Assembly: GCA_030432875.1 (NCBI GenBank)
Contig: JAUILP010000021.1
Span: forward strand, 1 to 48,153
DNA: 48,153 nt
Source of the DNA: Oligoflexia bacterium
GTDB lineage: Bacteria > Bdellovibrionota_B > Oligoflexia > Oligoflexales > JAGOVF01
Reading direction: 5' to 3'
Part shown: one piece after another, positions 34,925-43,503 of the stretch
Layout: each line of letters opens with the position of its first letter
Position numbering within the stretch: the stretch's first letter is position 1
Translations under genes and position numbers: made by a program
Notes under the pieces: generated by a model
Seen by the model: only the letters and a program-made list of their open reading frames with translations
Told to the model about the DNA's origin: nothing
The model's database searches: none

Positions 34925-35470
34925 ATGAACTCTGCCTGTCTGTAAAAAATTGATGTTTGAAGTCAACAAGACGTCTCATAGCTCAAAACCGCATTTTTTT
35001 AAGGCCACACCTCACACATAACACGCAAAGTGTATCCCAAATACAGAGAACGTAGGTTTTTCCCTTAAGGGCAAGAGATTGGAGCCTGCTCACTCTTTCA
35101 TGTCTTATCGGTGTTGCCTACTGAGATCTATCGGTAAAAACATTTAAAAAATGATACAAAAAAATATAGGCGAAAGCTTGATGAGAAGTAATAACGTATC
35201 GTTAGCAGACGACAAGCTACAGCGAAATACTCGCACTCAACCAAAAAAGAGTACTAAGATGAAATATATAAAAATTGATTTTTTTCAAAACTACATCAGT
35301 TTTTTGAGCTCTTTTTGGTGGTTATGTAGCTCTCTCATGCGTTAGAAAAATAGTCGTTTTAAAGCGAGAGTCAATGACTTTAGCATAGTCACCTACAGCA
35401 CTAGATCAAAAAAATTAAGTTTTTCCTCCATCTGACCGAAGCCTTAAAGAAAGAAGAAAGGGAAGAAAAG
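34925..35470. other. Gene-free stretch between lipoprotein genes
   Basis: AT-rich. A 64-codon plus-strand frame at 35151-35345 lacks a binding site and family features, so I do not call it. No clear terminator or promoter is seen; upstream elements of the divergent lipoprotein genes must lie here. Confidence 0.4.
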
Positions 35471-36025
35471 TTGATTCCTTACAGATCTAAGATTATTTTT
35501 ATTCTCATGGGATTTTTATTCTCATGCTCAGCAATGACCACGGTGGATAAAAAAACCGAACTTATCGTTCGTATGCTTGGTGTATATGAAGCACCAACTG
35601 ATGCGCAAGGCAATCAGGATCCAAAATGGCAAATTTATAATTTAGAACAAATCATCATCTCTATAAGGGATACCGCGGAAAGCTATAATTTGTTGGATGC
35701 CGATCTAGGCCAGTTAAAAATTGTGGAAAACCCTCAAATAGTTTTTCGTGCAGACTTGACCGAGTACCTCGCAAAAACTCTTTCGGGCGTGACACTTGTC
35801 GTCAATAGCAGTGTTACTGGTGGAACTACGGTTAAAAATGATCATGAAATTTCACTGGATCAAACTGATTATACGCTCGCGGAAGACCTCGCGGTCACCG
35901 ATAGTAAAGATATCAATATCACCGCACGTATCAAATGGCGCAATACCGTAATCCGCGCTGAAGATGGTGTTACCGAGTCGATGACTCAACCGGAAATTGA
36001 GTTATCATCTTCAGCTCCTGAATAA
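35471..36025 (+). CDS. Putative lipoprotein (184 aa), unknown
   Basis: A TTG start behind AGGGAAGAAAAG gives MIPYRSKIIFILMGFLFSCS, a lipoprotein signal with Cys about residue 19. A later ATG would lose the basic N-region. The mature domain is Asp/Thr-rich with many beta-strand-like segments (VVNSSVTGGTTVKND, INITARIKW). No family is recognised. A clear terminator follows at 36143-36171. Confidence 0.6.
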   Translation: MIPYRSKIIFILMGFLFSCSAMTTVDKKTELIVRMLGVYEAPTDAQGNQDPKWQIYNLEQIIISIRDTAESYNLLDADLGQLKIVENPQIVFRADLTEYLAKTLSGVTLVVNSSVTGGTTVKNDHEISLDQTDYTLAEDLAVTDSKDINITARIKWRNTVIRAEDGVTESMTQPEIELSSSAPE

Positions 36026-36142
36026 ATAAACCTTGAATATGCCAACTCCTTTTCTTTTGCCTAAACTCAGTCTTGTTTTCAGGTCGGACCGCTAAGTTTA
36101 GAAATACCCACTGATTTCCAGTATTTTGCGCTTTTATTGTTT

Positions 36143-36171
36143 ACGCTGGTATTTTTTTACCAGCGTTTTTT
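36143..36171 (+). terminator. Rho-independent terminator
   Basis: ACGCTGGTA (36143-36151) and TACCAGCGT (36158-36166) pair around a T-rich loop and are followed by TTTTT. It lies about 120 bp downstream of the lipoprotein stop and is good only in the plus direction. Confidence 0.8.
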
Positions 36172-36259
36172 AAACAGCGCCGAGCTGACCTATGCCCCTT
36201 AGTGAGGCTTTCCCATCAGCAAACTTGAGGGGGAGGGGCCCAAAAAATGGCCCCATCCT

Positions 36260-37000
36260 CTAGAGAAGATACCTAAAGCCAAGCTCAACTTTGGGTTGGT
36301 TGATGAGAGTATTTCCATCTGGAGTATCGACAAAAACTGAGCCATCAGCCAAAGTCGCTTTAACCTTGCCCAAATCAAAAGAATAATGTGTCCAGCTAAA
36401 TCCTGCCAATAATTCTAAATTCGTACTCATGGGAACGATGACATCGTATCCTAGGACATAAATCATACCGGTGGCCGCTTCTTCATTTTTGACGGTAACT
36501 TCATCATTTTTAGATTCAAAATCTGCGCTACCAAAACCAATCCCTGCTTTTGCTTCACCCATGAGGGAACTACCGAGACGGTAGCCATAAGTACCCTTAA
36601 AGATAAGAGCGTAGTTTAGGGAGGCATCTACAGTAGTCCCATCATCTTTGAAACCGAGATTCCCTACTAAACCCTCTAAGCCAAAACTATAGCGCGTAAA
36701 GTTTGTCGTATTTTGAATAAAGCCGACGTCTACACCACCCACATAACCCGCTCCTGCGGTACTACCCTTTTCTGTTGACCGTGCTTGACCAAACCCACCA
36801 ATGAGGCCCAAATAAACCTTGCCCATCGTGGGATCGTTTCTTTTATCAAGTTCACTGGGTTCATGAAGTGCCGGTGTTTTCGGGGGGGTATAATTAGGCC
36901 CCCAGTTATCCGTTTCATCTGCAAGAACATGGCTAAAGTGCAGGGTCAATGGGAGTAAAACCAAAGCATTTTTGATCAATTTTGTCGTGAGTTGAGCCAT
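36260..37000 (-). CDS. Outer-membrane beta-barrel-type protein (246 aa)
   Basis: Signal peptide (LIKNALVLLPLTLHFSHVLA), a Pro-rich linker (PNYTPPKTPALHEP), then alternating amphipathic strands: YLGLIGGFGQARS, YVGGVDVGFI, TRYSFGLEGLVGNLGF, ALIFKGTYGYRLG, LMGEAKAGIGFGSADF, ELLAGFSWTHYSFDLG, PKVELGFRYLL. This is an eight-strand OmpW/OmpA-barrel-like design. The last residue is Leu, not the usual Phe. AAAGGTC precedes the start. Function (porin, adhesin, resistance) is not assignable. Confidence 0.75.
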   Translation of the reverse strand: MAQLTTKLIKNALVLLPLTLHFSHVLADETDNWGPNYTPPKTPALHEPSELDKRNDPTMGKVYLGLIGGFGQARSTEKGSTAGAGYVGGVDVGFIQNTTNFTRYSFGLEGLVGNLGFKDDGTTVDASLNYALIFKGTYGYRLGSSLMGEAKAGIGFGSADFESKNDEVTVKNEEAATGMIYVLGYDVIVPMSTNLELLAGFSWTHYSFDLGKVKATLADGSVFVDTPDGNTLINQPKVELGFRYLL

Positions 37001-37277
37001 AATAAGGACCTTTCTTTAAATTTGTTCATGGTAAGCTACCCTAAAACTTAGTGATGGCATCTAAGCAAATCTTATGCCATAAACTATAATAGACTATTTT
37101 TATAGCATTTTTTTTCAAGCGGTGCAAAAACACCGTGAAGAACCGCCTCAGAATATACACCCCGATTTCATTTTCTCCTTGCTGTTTTTCGCAATTTTTA
37201 TTAAATTTCACCTTCTATTCTATAACCCAGCAATGTGGTGAATTCTCAAGAAAATTTTGATAACAAAGGATATTATC

Positions 37278-37439
37278 ATGGCGTCCCCAACAAAACATAC
37301 CAAAAAAAGACGATTAATGAATAAAGCGAAGATGGGAAAGCTCCGTAAAAATAAAATCCGCCTTAGCGGATCAACACCGAAAAGCCTTATCCTCGATAAG
37401 CCCAATGCCAATGAAAAGTCTCAAATAAAATCTCGTTAG
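37278..37439 (+). CDS. Small very basic protein (53 aa), unknown
   Basis: MASPTKHTKKRRLMNKAKMG followed by KLRKNKIRLSG: nearly half Lys/Arg in the first 30 residues, no signal. AAAGGATATTATC precedes the ATG at 37278. The composition suggests nucleic-acid or ribosome binding, like small basic ribosome-associated proteins, but this is inference. It is just upstream of coaBC on the same strand. Confidence 0.65.
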   Translation: MASPTKHTKKRRLMNKAKMGKLRKNKIRLSGSTPKSLILDKPNANEKSQIKSR

Positions 37440-37465
37440 TTAGACATTTATGGGTCGCTACATTT

Positions 37466-38683
37466 ATGGCTTTAGAATACCCGTCTGATTTGCATGTTTC
37501 TTTAACTTCAAACGCATTAGCTGGGGTAACTTTAGATGTTGTGATTAGTGGCTCGATTGCAGCCCTGCAGGCACCTCTTTTTATTCGCAGCCTCAGACGC
37601 CTTGGTGCCCAGGTTTTTCCCGTTTTAAGTCCTGGAGGCGAGCAATTTGTTACCCCTATGGCTCTTGAGTGGGCGGCAAATAACCCTGTCACGACGGGTT
37701 TTAGCGGATTAAATACCCACATCAGTATTCACGATGCCGTGGTGGTCGCTCCTGCGAGTGCCAATACTATCGCCTCACTTGCTGGCGGGTTATCTTCAAC
37801 TCCGGGGCTTGCCCTAATACAGTCGGCCTTGGGACAAAAAAAGCCTGTTTTTGTACTTCCGACTATGCATGCCAGTCTTTATGACAGTCCTTTATGGCAA
37901 AAAACACTGGAAGTTATCAAACCTTTCACCACCGTGCTGACGCCAAGAAGAGAAGAGGGAAAATATAAATTCCCCGAACCCAAAGCTCTTGCTGATATTA
38001 TTGCTCACGGCATCAATGCGAAAAAGATTCAGGAAAAAACCATCGTCATCACTCTTGGGGGGACAAAAGCTTATTTGGATGATGTGCGCTATTTGGGTAA
38101 TTATTCGACGGGTGCTTTAGGTTCACTTATTGCGGAAGAGCTTTACCGTTTAGGTGCGGCTACGTGGGTCATCGCGGGTCAATGCGAAAAGCTTCCCCAA
38201 AGTTACTCTAAACTCATCCGGGCTGAAACCTATGCCGAAATGGATTCCTCCTGTAAAACGTGCATGCAAGAAGGGGCAGAAGGATTGGTTATGGCAGCAG
38301 CTATTCTTGACTATGAACCGGAACAAAAAATTTCGGGTAAGCTAGCATCTGGTGAATCTGGCCTAAGTTTTGCTTTGAAAAAAACGGGGAAAATTATCTC
38401 TTTTCTCAATCCAAAGGGTCCGGCAAAAGTTGCCTTTAAATTGGTTTCAAAGAAAATGACCCCTCCCGAGACCTGGGAGAATCTGGCACGGGAATATTGT
38501 TCGCGGTATAAACTCAGTATGCTCGTCATCAATAACATTGAAGATGTTTCTCTTGACCGTCATGTTGCCCGTACCTTTGAGACATGTCAGGAAAATCTTG
38601 GGCTGACAACACATGAGTTTCACGATAAAGTGTCTTTAGCATCTTTTATAGCAAATCATGTTTTTGGTGTGATGAATTCTTAA
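37466..38683 (+). CDS. coaBC: CoaBC-like phosphopantothenoylcysteine decarboxylase/synthetase (divergent)
   Basis: Bifunctional enzyme of coenzyme A synthesis: CoaB joins cysteine to 4'-phosphopantothenate and CoaC, a flavoprotein, decarboxylates the product. The N-terminal half has the flavoprotein pattern (VVISGSIAALQAPLFIRSLR, GAQVFPVLSPGGEQFVTPM, HISIHDAVVVAPASANTIAS) and the C-terminal half has the CoaB pattern (VITLGGTKAYLDDVRYLGNY followed by STGALG, then AAILDYEPEQKISGKL, VINNIED). The usual PxMNxxMW substrate motif is PTMHASLY, with His in place of Asn, and several CoaB residues deviate. The length of 405 aa is normal. Confidence 0.8.
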   Translation: MALEYPSDLHVSLTSNALAGVTLDVVISGSIAALQAPLFIRSLRRLGAQVFPVLSPGGEQFVTPMALEWAANNPVTTGFSGLNTHISIHDAVVVAPASANTIASLAGGLSSTPGLALIQSALGQKKPVFVLPTMHASLYDSPLWQKTLEVIKPFTTVLTPRREEGKYKFPEPKALADIIAHGINAKKIQEKTIVITLGGTKAYLDDVRYLGNYSTGALGSLIAEELYRLGAATWVIAGQCEKLPQSYSKLIRAETYAEMDSSCKTCMQEGAEGLVMAAAILDYEPEQKISGKLASGESGLSFALKKTGKIISFLNPKGPAKVAFKLVSKKMTPPETWENLAREYCSRYKLSMLVINNIEDVSLDRHVARTFETCQENLGLTTHEFHDKVSLASFIANHVFGVMNS

Positions 38684-38707
38684 AACGATTTTTTTAAAGA
38701 GACTATC

Positions 38708-39499
38708 GTGGCCTATCTCAAAATCATATATTTTTATGTTTTTTCAGTCTTAACGACCATTATATTTTGCGCTCTGGTTATCCTCACAGGTTTTTTGCGT
38801 CGCCTTAAGTTTGTGCAAAGTGACAATAGGGAAATCGAACATAACTTTGCCACCCTATGGGCCAAAACCATTGTCAATTATATGCCAGGATGGAATATTT
38901 CTATTATTGGCAACCACAATATACCAAAGACCGATCAACCATACGTCATAATTGCAAACCATGAAAGCCTGGCTGATATTTGGATGCTCTATCTTCTCGG
39001 AATGCAGTTTAAATGGCTCAGCAAAATAGAAAATTTTAATGTCCCCTTATTTGGACAGGCTATGCATGAATGTGGTTATATAGCCATAAAACGAGGCAAT
39101 AAAGAGTCCGCTGCGCTAGCGATGGATCTCAGCGCTCAGTGGTTAAAACGCGGAGTACCTATGTTGTTTTTCCCCGAAGGTACACGCTCAAGAACCCCAG
39201 GCATCATTGGTGATTTTAAAATTGGTGCTTTTAAATTGGCCTCGGCATGTGATGTCCCCATACTCCCGATTGCCCTAAGTGGCGCCGGGGAACTCATTCG
39301 TAAAGGATCTCTGTTTCCACAAGATGCCAATATAGTGATAAAAGTCCTACCTCTCGAATATATGCAACCAGACGAAGACCCAGAAATCTTCCGCGATCGC
39401 ATAAGGAATCTCGTGGTCAATGCTCATGGCGAAATATCGCGCATACGAGCGAAAGCCTCTCAGATAAAAATCAAAAATCCCGTCAAAGTTTGGCGCTAA
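38708..39499 (+). CDS. plsC: 1-acyl-sn-glycerol-3-phosphate acyltransferase PlsC-like
   Basis: Transfers the second acyl chain to lysophosphatidic acid at the inner membrane. N-terminal transmembrane helix (about 5-28, IIYFYVFSVLTTIIFCALVI). The catalytic HX4D is NHESLAD (about residue 85) and the phosphate-binding motif is FFPEGTRSRTPG; PILPIALSG is the third conserved block. It is 263 aa and starts at GTG. It follows coaBC by 24 bp on the same strand. Confidence 0.93.
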   Translation: MAYLKIIYFYVFSVLTTIIFCALVILTGFLRRLKFVQSDNREIEHNFATLWAKTIVNYMPGWNISIIGNHNIPKTDQPYVIIANHESLADIWMLYLLGMQFKWLSKIENFNVPLFGQAMHECGYIAIKRGNKESAALAMDLSAQWLKRGVPMLFFPEGTRSRTPGIIGDFKIGAFKLASACDVPILPIALSGAGELIRKGSLFPQDANIVIKVLPLEYMQPDEDPEIFRDRIRNLVVNAHGEISRIRAKASQIKIKNPVKVWR

Positions 39500-39528
39500 T
39501 GCTAGCTTTACATGTTTGCTGAATAATT

Positions 39529-40110
39529 TTATGCTGCATGTTCTGTTCCTGGTACCACATCTATTTCAGGTTTGATTTTTAGGACCAGTTTTTCAATTTC
39601 AATAACCCCGAGGAGACGATCTTTGATTTTGCAAATATTTGTCAAAATTTCTGATGAGGTGCTTTTGAGAGAAATTGTATGTTGTTCTATGTCATCAGGG
39701 GATACGGAAAAAACATAGGTAATAGCATCCACAATCATGCCAACAAGTTCGTTCCTAAATTTGGTAATAATAATTCGGCAAGCATGCGTGATTTCTCCTG
39801 GCTTTTCATCCATGACCTTACGCAAATTAATTACGGGGATAATATTGCCTCTAAGATTAATGACGCCCTCAATATAATTATGGGCATTAGGAACATAGGT
39901 TATGGGCGGCATCATGATGATTTCATTTACGACCGCAATATCGATAAGAACCTCTTTATCGGCAACCAAAAAACCCATAAATTGAAACCGATCCCCATAA
40001 ACTTGCTCACTTTTTGCACTGTCCAGCTCTTTGCGGATAACAAAAAGCCCTTGGGATGAATTATTAAAATCAAGATCCTGAAAATCCGTAAGCTGGGGAA
40101 AGCTATCCAT
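39529..40110 (-). CDS. cheW: Chemotaxis scaffold protein CheW
   Basis: Links receptors to CheA in chemosensory arrays. The CheW fold shows FLVADKEVLIDIAVVNEIIM, IEGVINLRGNIIPVINLRKV, RIIITKFRNELVGMIVDAIT and a final GVIEIEKLV. An N-terminal extension of about 35 residues (Phe/Asp/Asn-rich) precedes the domain. It is 27 bp behind cheA in one operon. No receptors or CheY are in the window. Confidence 0.92.
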   Translation of the reverse strand: MDSFPQLTDFQDLDFNNSSQGLFVIRKELDSAKSEQVYGDRFQFMGFLVADKEVLIDIAVVNEIIMMPPITYVPNAHNYIEGVINLRGNIIPVINLRKVMDEKPGEITHACRIIITKFRNELVGMIVDAITYVFSVSPDDIEQHTISLKSTSSEILTNICKIKDRLLGVIEIEKLVLKIKPEIDVVPGTEHAA

Positions 40111-40137
40111 AGTTTTTCCTTATCTAAATCGCGTTCA

Positions 40138-42744
40138 TTATGCTGCAACCGTACGCTGCAAATTGCGCACATAAGATTCTAAATCACCCACATCAAGCAC
40201 AAGCACCACTTGCCCCGTTCCTAAAACGGCACCACCGGCGACACAAGGCAATTCTTTAAGCAATGACCCCATCGGTTTGATTACCATTTCTTGCTGATTC
40301 ATCAAGCTATCAACGATAATGCCAAATCTTTTTTCGCCTGCTCCCACGACAACCACAAAAAGCCTTTCGCGAACCCTATCGGCCTGTCGGTCTTTACGCC
40401 TCCGGTTGCCTTCTTTTCCCCTTGGCACATGGTCGTACCAAAAATCATTTTTTTTGCGACTAAGATCTAACGTTGCAGACAGATCCACTAGGGGCAAAAC
40501 TTTCCCCATTCTTTTTACCACGGGCATATCCCCTACTCTTTGAATATCTTTGGGGCTAATGCGGATAGATTCCACCACACTACTTAAGGGGATGGCATAA
40601 ATTTCATCACGACATTTGATCAGAAGGCTTTGTACTATAGCGAGTGTCAGCGGCAGTGAAATGGTGATAATACTCCCCTTGCCCAAAGTACTATCAACGG
40701 CAATTGTCCCTTTCAGTTTAGAAATTTGCTTGCGCACCACATCCATACCCACACCACGCCCAGATACATTTGTGATTTTTTCAGCCGTGGAAAAACCTGC
40801 TTCAAAAATCAAATTAAATATTTCACCATCTGTAAGATTTTGAGAGGCCGAGATTACACCTTTTTCAATAGCTTTTTGTTTAAGTTTTTGCGGGTCCATC
40901 CCTTTGCCATCATCTTGGATCGTAATGACTATATTGTTGCCCTCTTGCCGGGCAGCAAGTGTTATGACACCACCTTCAGACTTGCCGGATGCTAGGCGAT
41001 CCTCAGGTGTTTCCACCCCGTGATCGCAAGCATTTCTAATAAGATGAATAAGCGGATCGCCTATTTGTTCCACCAAAGTTTTATCGAGTTCCGTGTCTTC
41101 GCCAATAATTTTCAATTCAATTTTTTTACTGAGCTGCCTCGAAAGATCGCGTACAACTCGAGGAAATTTATTAAATTCGTTACCAATTGGAACCATACGA
41201 ATCTTCATGATGATGTCTTGAACTTCGTTCATATGCCTGCTAAAAAGCTGAACCGTTTCGGTCATATCTGCCGTAAGCGATAACTGTGAAAAATGAGACC
41301 GCAAATCCTCTTCGACCACACTAAATCTGGTTCTATCAGTCACGAGTTCACCGACAAGACTCACCAACATATCAAGTCTTTCTAGATCAACCCGAATGGT
41401 ATTGTCTTTTTGCGATTCTTGTTTCTTGGGCTTAGACGCGCCTGGCTTAGCAATTTCGGCTGCTTTAACGGGTACGGCTTCGACTTTTGCTGAACCTTCG
41501 GCTTTTGCTGAGCCTGGGGCTTTGGCACTACCGCCACTCAGAGCCGACATTATTTTATTCAAAGCGGCATCATCCGATTCCCCAGAAACTTTAGCTTGAG
41601 AATTAGTTTTTGACTCGGCACCTTTTTCACCTAAATTTGCTTTTCTCCCTTCGGCAACATTGATCAGGGCCCTCACAATAGGTTTTATATCATGCCCAGA
41701 TTTGGTTTGTGATTTTACGGCAGTCAAAAGAATCCGCAAAGTATCTAAGCCCTGAAAAACAACATCCACGATCTCTGATGATGCATGCATTTTGCCTTTA
41801 CGAATCAGATCAAAAAGATTTTCCATTTTGTGCATCACCGCCTCAATAGCTGAGTAGCCAAACATTCCTGCTGCACCTTTGAGGGTGTGAGCCGCACGAA
41901 ATATTTCTTCGATTGTTTCTTTGTCGGATGGGTCATTTTCCAAAGCCAAAATCGTACGGTCTAAGGTTTCCATAAGATCATCGGTATTGGTAATGAAGTC
42001 TCTAATCATATCCTGATCATTGCTAAATTCATTTTCAATCCACTCAGGAACATCTTCAACTTCAACTTCACCTTCCACCTCAACTTCCCCTTTGATTTCA
42101 ACTTTGATTTCAGCTTTGATTTTGGCAGGGGTTTTATCTTCTGACGTCGGGGGAGGCAAATTTTCAGAGGGACTGTCCATCAAAGCGAGGAGACGGCGCG
42201 CCTCATCGTCATTTATTTCCTCAACTTTATTGGCTGCTGCTGAGGAAACATCGGGCTTTTCTGCAGGCGCATCCATGAGACTAAGCATTGCCTTCGCTTC
42301 GGCATCGCTCATGGATTCACTTTCCAGCTGAGGCATTTTTTCTGCTGAGATTGGCTCATCCATCAAACCAAGCATAGCCCTGGCTTCTGCATCACTCATT
42401 TCTTTTTCACCTTCTTTTTCAGGAAGGTGATCTGAAGCGGCAGGTTCATCCATCAAGGCAAGCATAGCCTTGGCCTCCTCGTCACCTATCTCATCCATAT
42501 CGTCTTGATTGGTACTGAGGTCTTTTGCCTCTCCTGCACTCGCTTTTTCTATGGATGAGCTACTCCACTGACTGAGCATTCCCAGAAGCTGCAAAGCTTC
42601 TTTTAGAAAATAAGACGTCTCGGCATTAATCTCACGCTCCTCAGAAGTCATCATTGCAAGCACGGCGAGATGCTCTTGAAGCTTAGGGAGAACTTCCTTC
42701 ACCAGTGAGTTAAGAGCTGCCGATTGTAATACGTCCATAGCCAT
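40138..42744 (-). CDS. cheA: Chemotaxis histidine kinase CheA with DEA-LMD repeats (868 aa)
   Basis: Central kinase of a chemosensory system. Translation begins at the ATG at 42744, behind GAGAGG. Residues 1-75 are helical. Four copies of a motif like DEEAKAMLALMDEP lie near 88, 118, 147 and 179, about 30 residues apart. A charged stretch rich in KIKAEIKVEIK follows. The HPt domain has the phospho-His at about 286 in AAHTLKGAAGMFG. ATPase boxes are HLIRNACDHGVE, DDGKGMD, FEAGFSTAE and GRGVGMDVV. The C-terminal CheW-like domain has a basic insertion (PRGKEGNRRRKDRQADRVRE). The repeats and insertion are not usual for CheA. Confidence 0.94.
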   Translation of the reverse strand: MAMDVLQSAALNSLVKEVLPKLQEHLAVLAMMTSEEREINAETSYFLKEALQLLGMLSQWSSSSIEKASAGEAKDLSTNQDDMDEIGDEEAKAMLALMDEPAASDHLPEKEGEKEMSDAEARAMLGLMDEPISAEKMPQLESESMSDAEAKAMLSLMDAPAEKPDVSSAAANKVEEINDDEARRLLALMDSPSENLPPPTSEDKTPAKIKAEIKVEIKGEVEVEGEVEVEDVPEWIENEFSNDQDMIRDFITNTDDLMETLDRTILALENDPSDKETIEEIFRAAHTLKGAAGMFGYSAIEAVMHKMENLFDLIRKGKMHASSEIVDVVFQGLDTLRILLTAVKSQTKSGHDIKPIVRALINVAEGRKANLGEKGAESKTNSQAKVSGESDDAALNKIMSALSGGSAKAPGSAKAEGSAKVEAVPVKAAEIAKPGASKPKKQESQKDNTIRVDLERLDMLVSLVGELVTDRTRFSVVEEDLRSHFSQLSLTADMTETVQLFSRHMNEVQDIIMKIRMVPIGNEFNKFPRVVRDLSRQLSKKIELKIIGEDTELDKTLVEQIGDPLIHLIRNACDHGVETPEDRLASGKSEGGVITLAARQEGNNIVITIQDDGKGMDPQKLKQKAIEKGVISASQNLTDGEIFNLIFEAGFSTAEKITNVSGRGVGMDVVRKQISKLKGTIAVDSTLGKGSIITISLPLTLAIVQSLLIKCRDEIYAIPLSSVVESIRISPKDIQRVGDMPVVKRMGKVLPLVDLSATLDLSRKKNDFWYDHVPRGKEGNRRRKDRQADRVRERLFVVVVGAGEKRFGIIVDSLMNQQEMVIKPMGSLLKELPCVAGGAVLGTGQVVLVLDVGDLESYVRNLQRTVAA

Positions 42745-42758
42745 GAGCAAACCTCTCT

Positions 42759-43277
42759 TTAAGATGCGTGGGATAGGTCTTCTTCATCTGTCCTAAGAAA
42801 AAGAAAAAAACTCTCTTCAAGCGCATCAAACTCAAGGGCCTGTTTACATTTTTCACAGGCTATTTGCGGAGCCTCGTGACGCGATTTGATTTCTTCAATA
42901 TGTCTTTTTTCGAGAAGGATATCGATCTCCCCGTGGCTTGCACAGTAGTAAGGCGCGTAAAAGGAAAGGATATTACCTTCCCCGAGAGATTCTGGAACCA
43001 TGTTCACCTGATCAATAAAATTGACCGAACATTTTTCAAAGCTAATCGCACCTTTTTTGTGCAAAGAGTTTATAAAAAGGGTCCATTCTCTTATGCCGCA
43101 AGAATTGAAATTATTTAAGCTGTGGGCATTGATAAGGTATTTGGGGGCGGCTGGGATTTCTATGGATTCGCCCTTAAAGGTTTCGTCTATGTCGCCTTTA
43201 AAACTCATTTTTATCAGTTCACCATCCTGAGTCCATTCAATGACTAAAGATGAAAAATCTAACCTATGAATACTCAT
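42759..43277 (-). CDS. STAS-like chemotaxis-associated protein (172 aa)
   Basis: I start at the ATG at 43277 (MSIHRLDF), behind AGAGGAG. A STAS-like fold is suggested by IKMSFKGDIDE, LINAHSLNNFNSCGIREWTL (like the N-S-x-G-I-R helix of anti-anti-sigma-type domains) and KGAISFEKCSVNFIDQVN. A C-terminal CEKCKQAL holds a CxxC that may bind zinc, with another Cys pair in YYCASHGE possible. It is directly upstream of cheA and cheW. A role in coupling to or regulating CheA is inferred from this position. Confidence 0.6.
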   Translation of the reverse strand: MSIHRLDFSSLVIEWTQDGELIKMSFKGDIDETFKGESIEIPAAPKYLINAHSLNNFNSCGIREWTLFINSLHKKGAISFEKCSVNFIDQVNMVPESLGEGNILSFYAPYYCASHGEIDILLEKRHIEEIKSRHEAPQIACEKCKQALEFDALEESFFLFLRTDEEDLSHAS

Positions 43278-43407
43278 TTTAATGCGTTCTCCTCTTGCAA
43301 AAACAATTAAGATGATCAAACGCCAAAACACTCAATGCCTGAGTACCGTAATGGCATTAACCTCTAAAAAGGTTATCATGTAATAAGTTTATCGGAGGAA
43401 AGAGATA

Positions 43408-43503
43408 ATGAATAACTTACCATCAGAAAAAACTCTCTTAAAGCTATTGGGACAATGCCAAAAAAAGCGCGATTTTACCTATTTTTTCTATACTTTCAAA
43501 TGA
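43408..43503 (+). CDS. Possible small protein (31 aa), antisense to a gene end
   Basis: ATG follows a strong GGAGG site (GGAGGAAAGAGATA). The frame reads MNNLPSEKTLLKLLGQCQKK and nine or so more aromatic-rich residues, then TGA. The last 60 bases overlap the 3' end of the glutaminyl-cyclase-like gene on the other strand. No family or promoter is certain; only the binding site supports it. Confidence 0.3.
   Translation: MNNLPSEKTLLKLLGQCQKKRDFTYFFYTFK

Noticed and set aside
35151..35345. 64-codon plus-strand frame
   Set aside because: No ribosome-binding site; sequence looks like translated AT-rich spacer.
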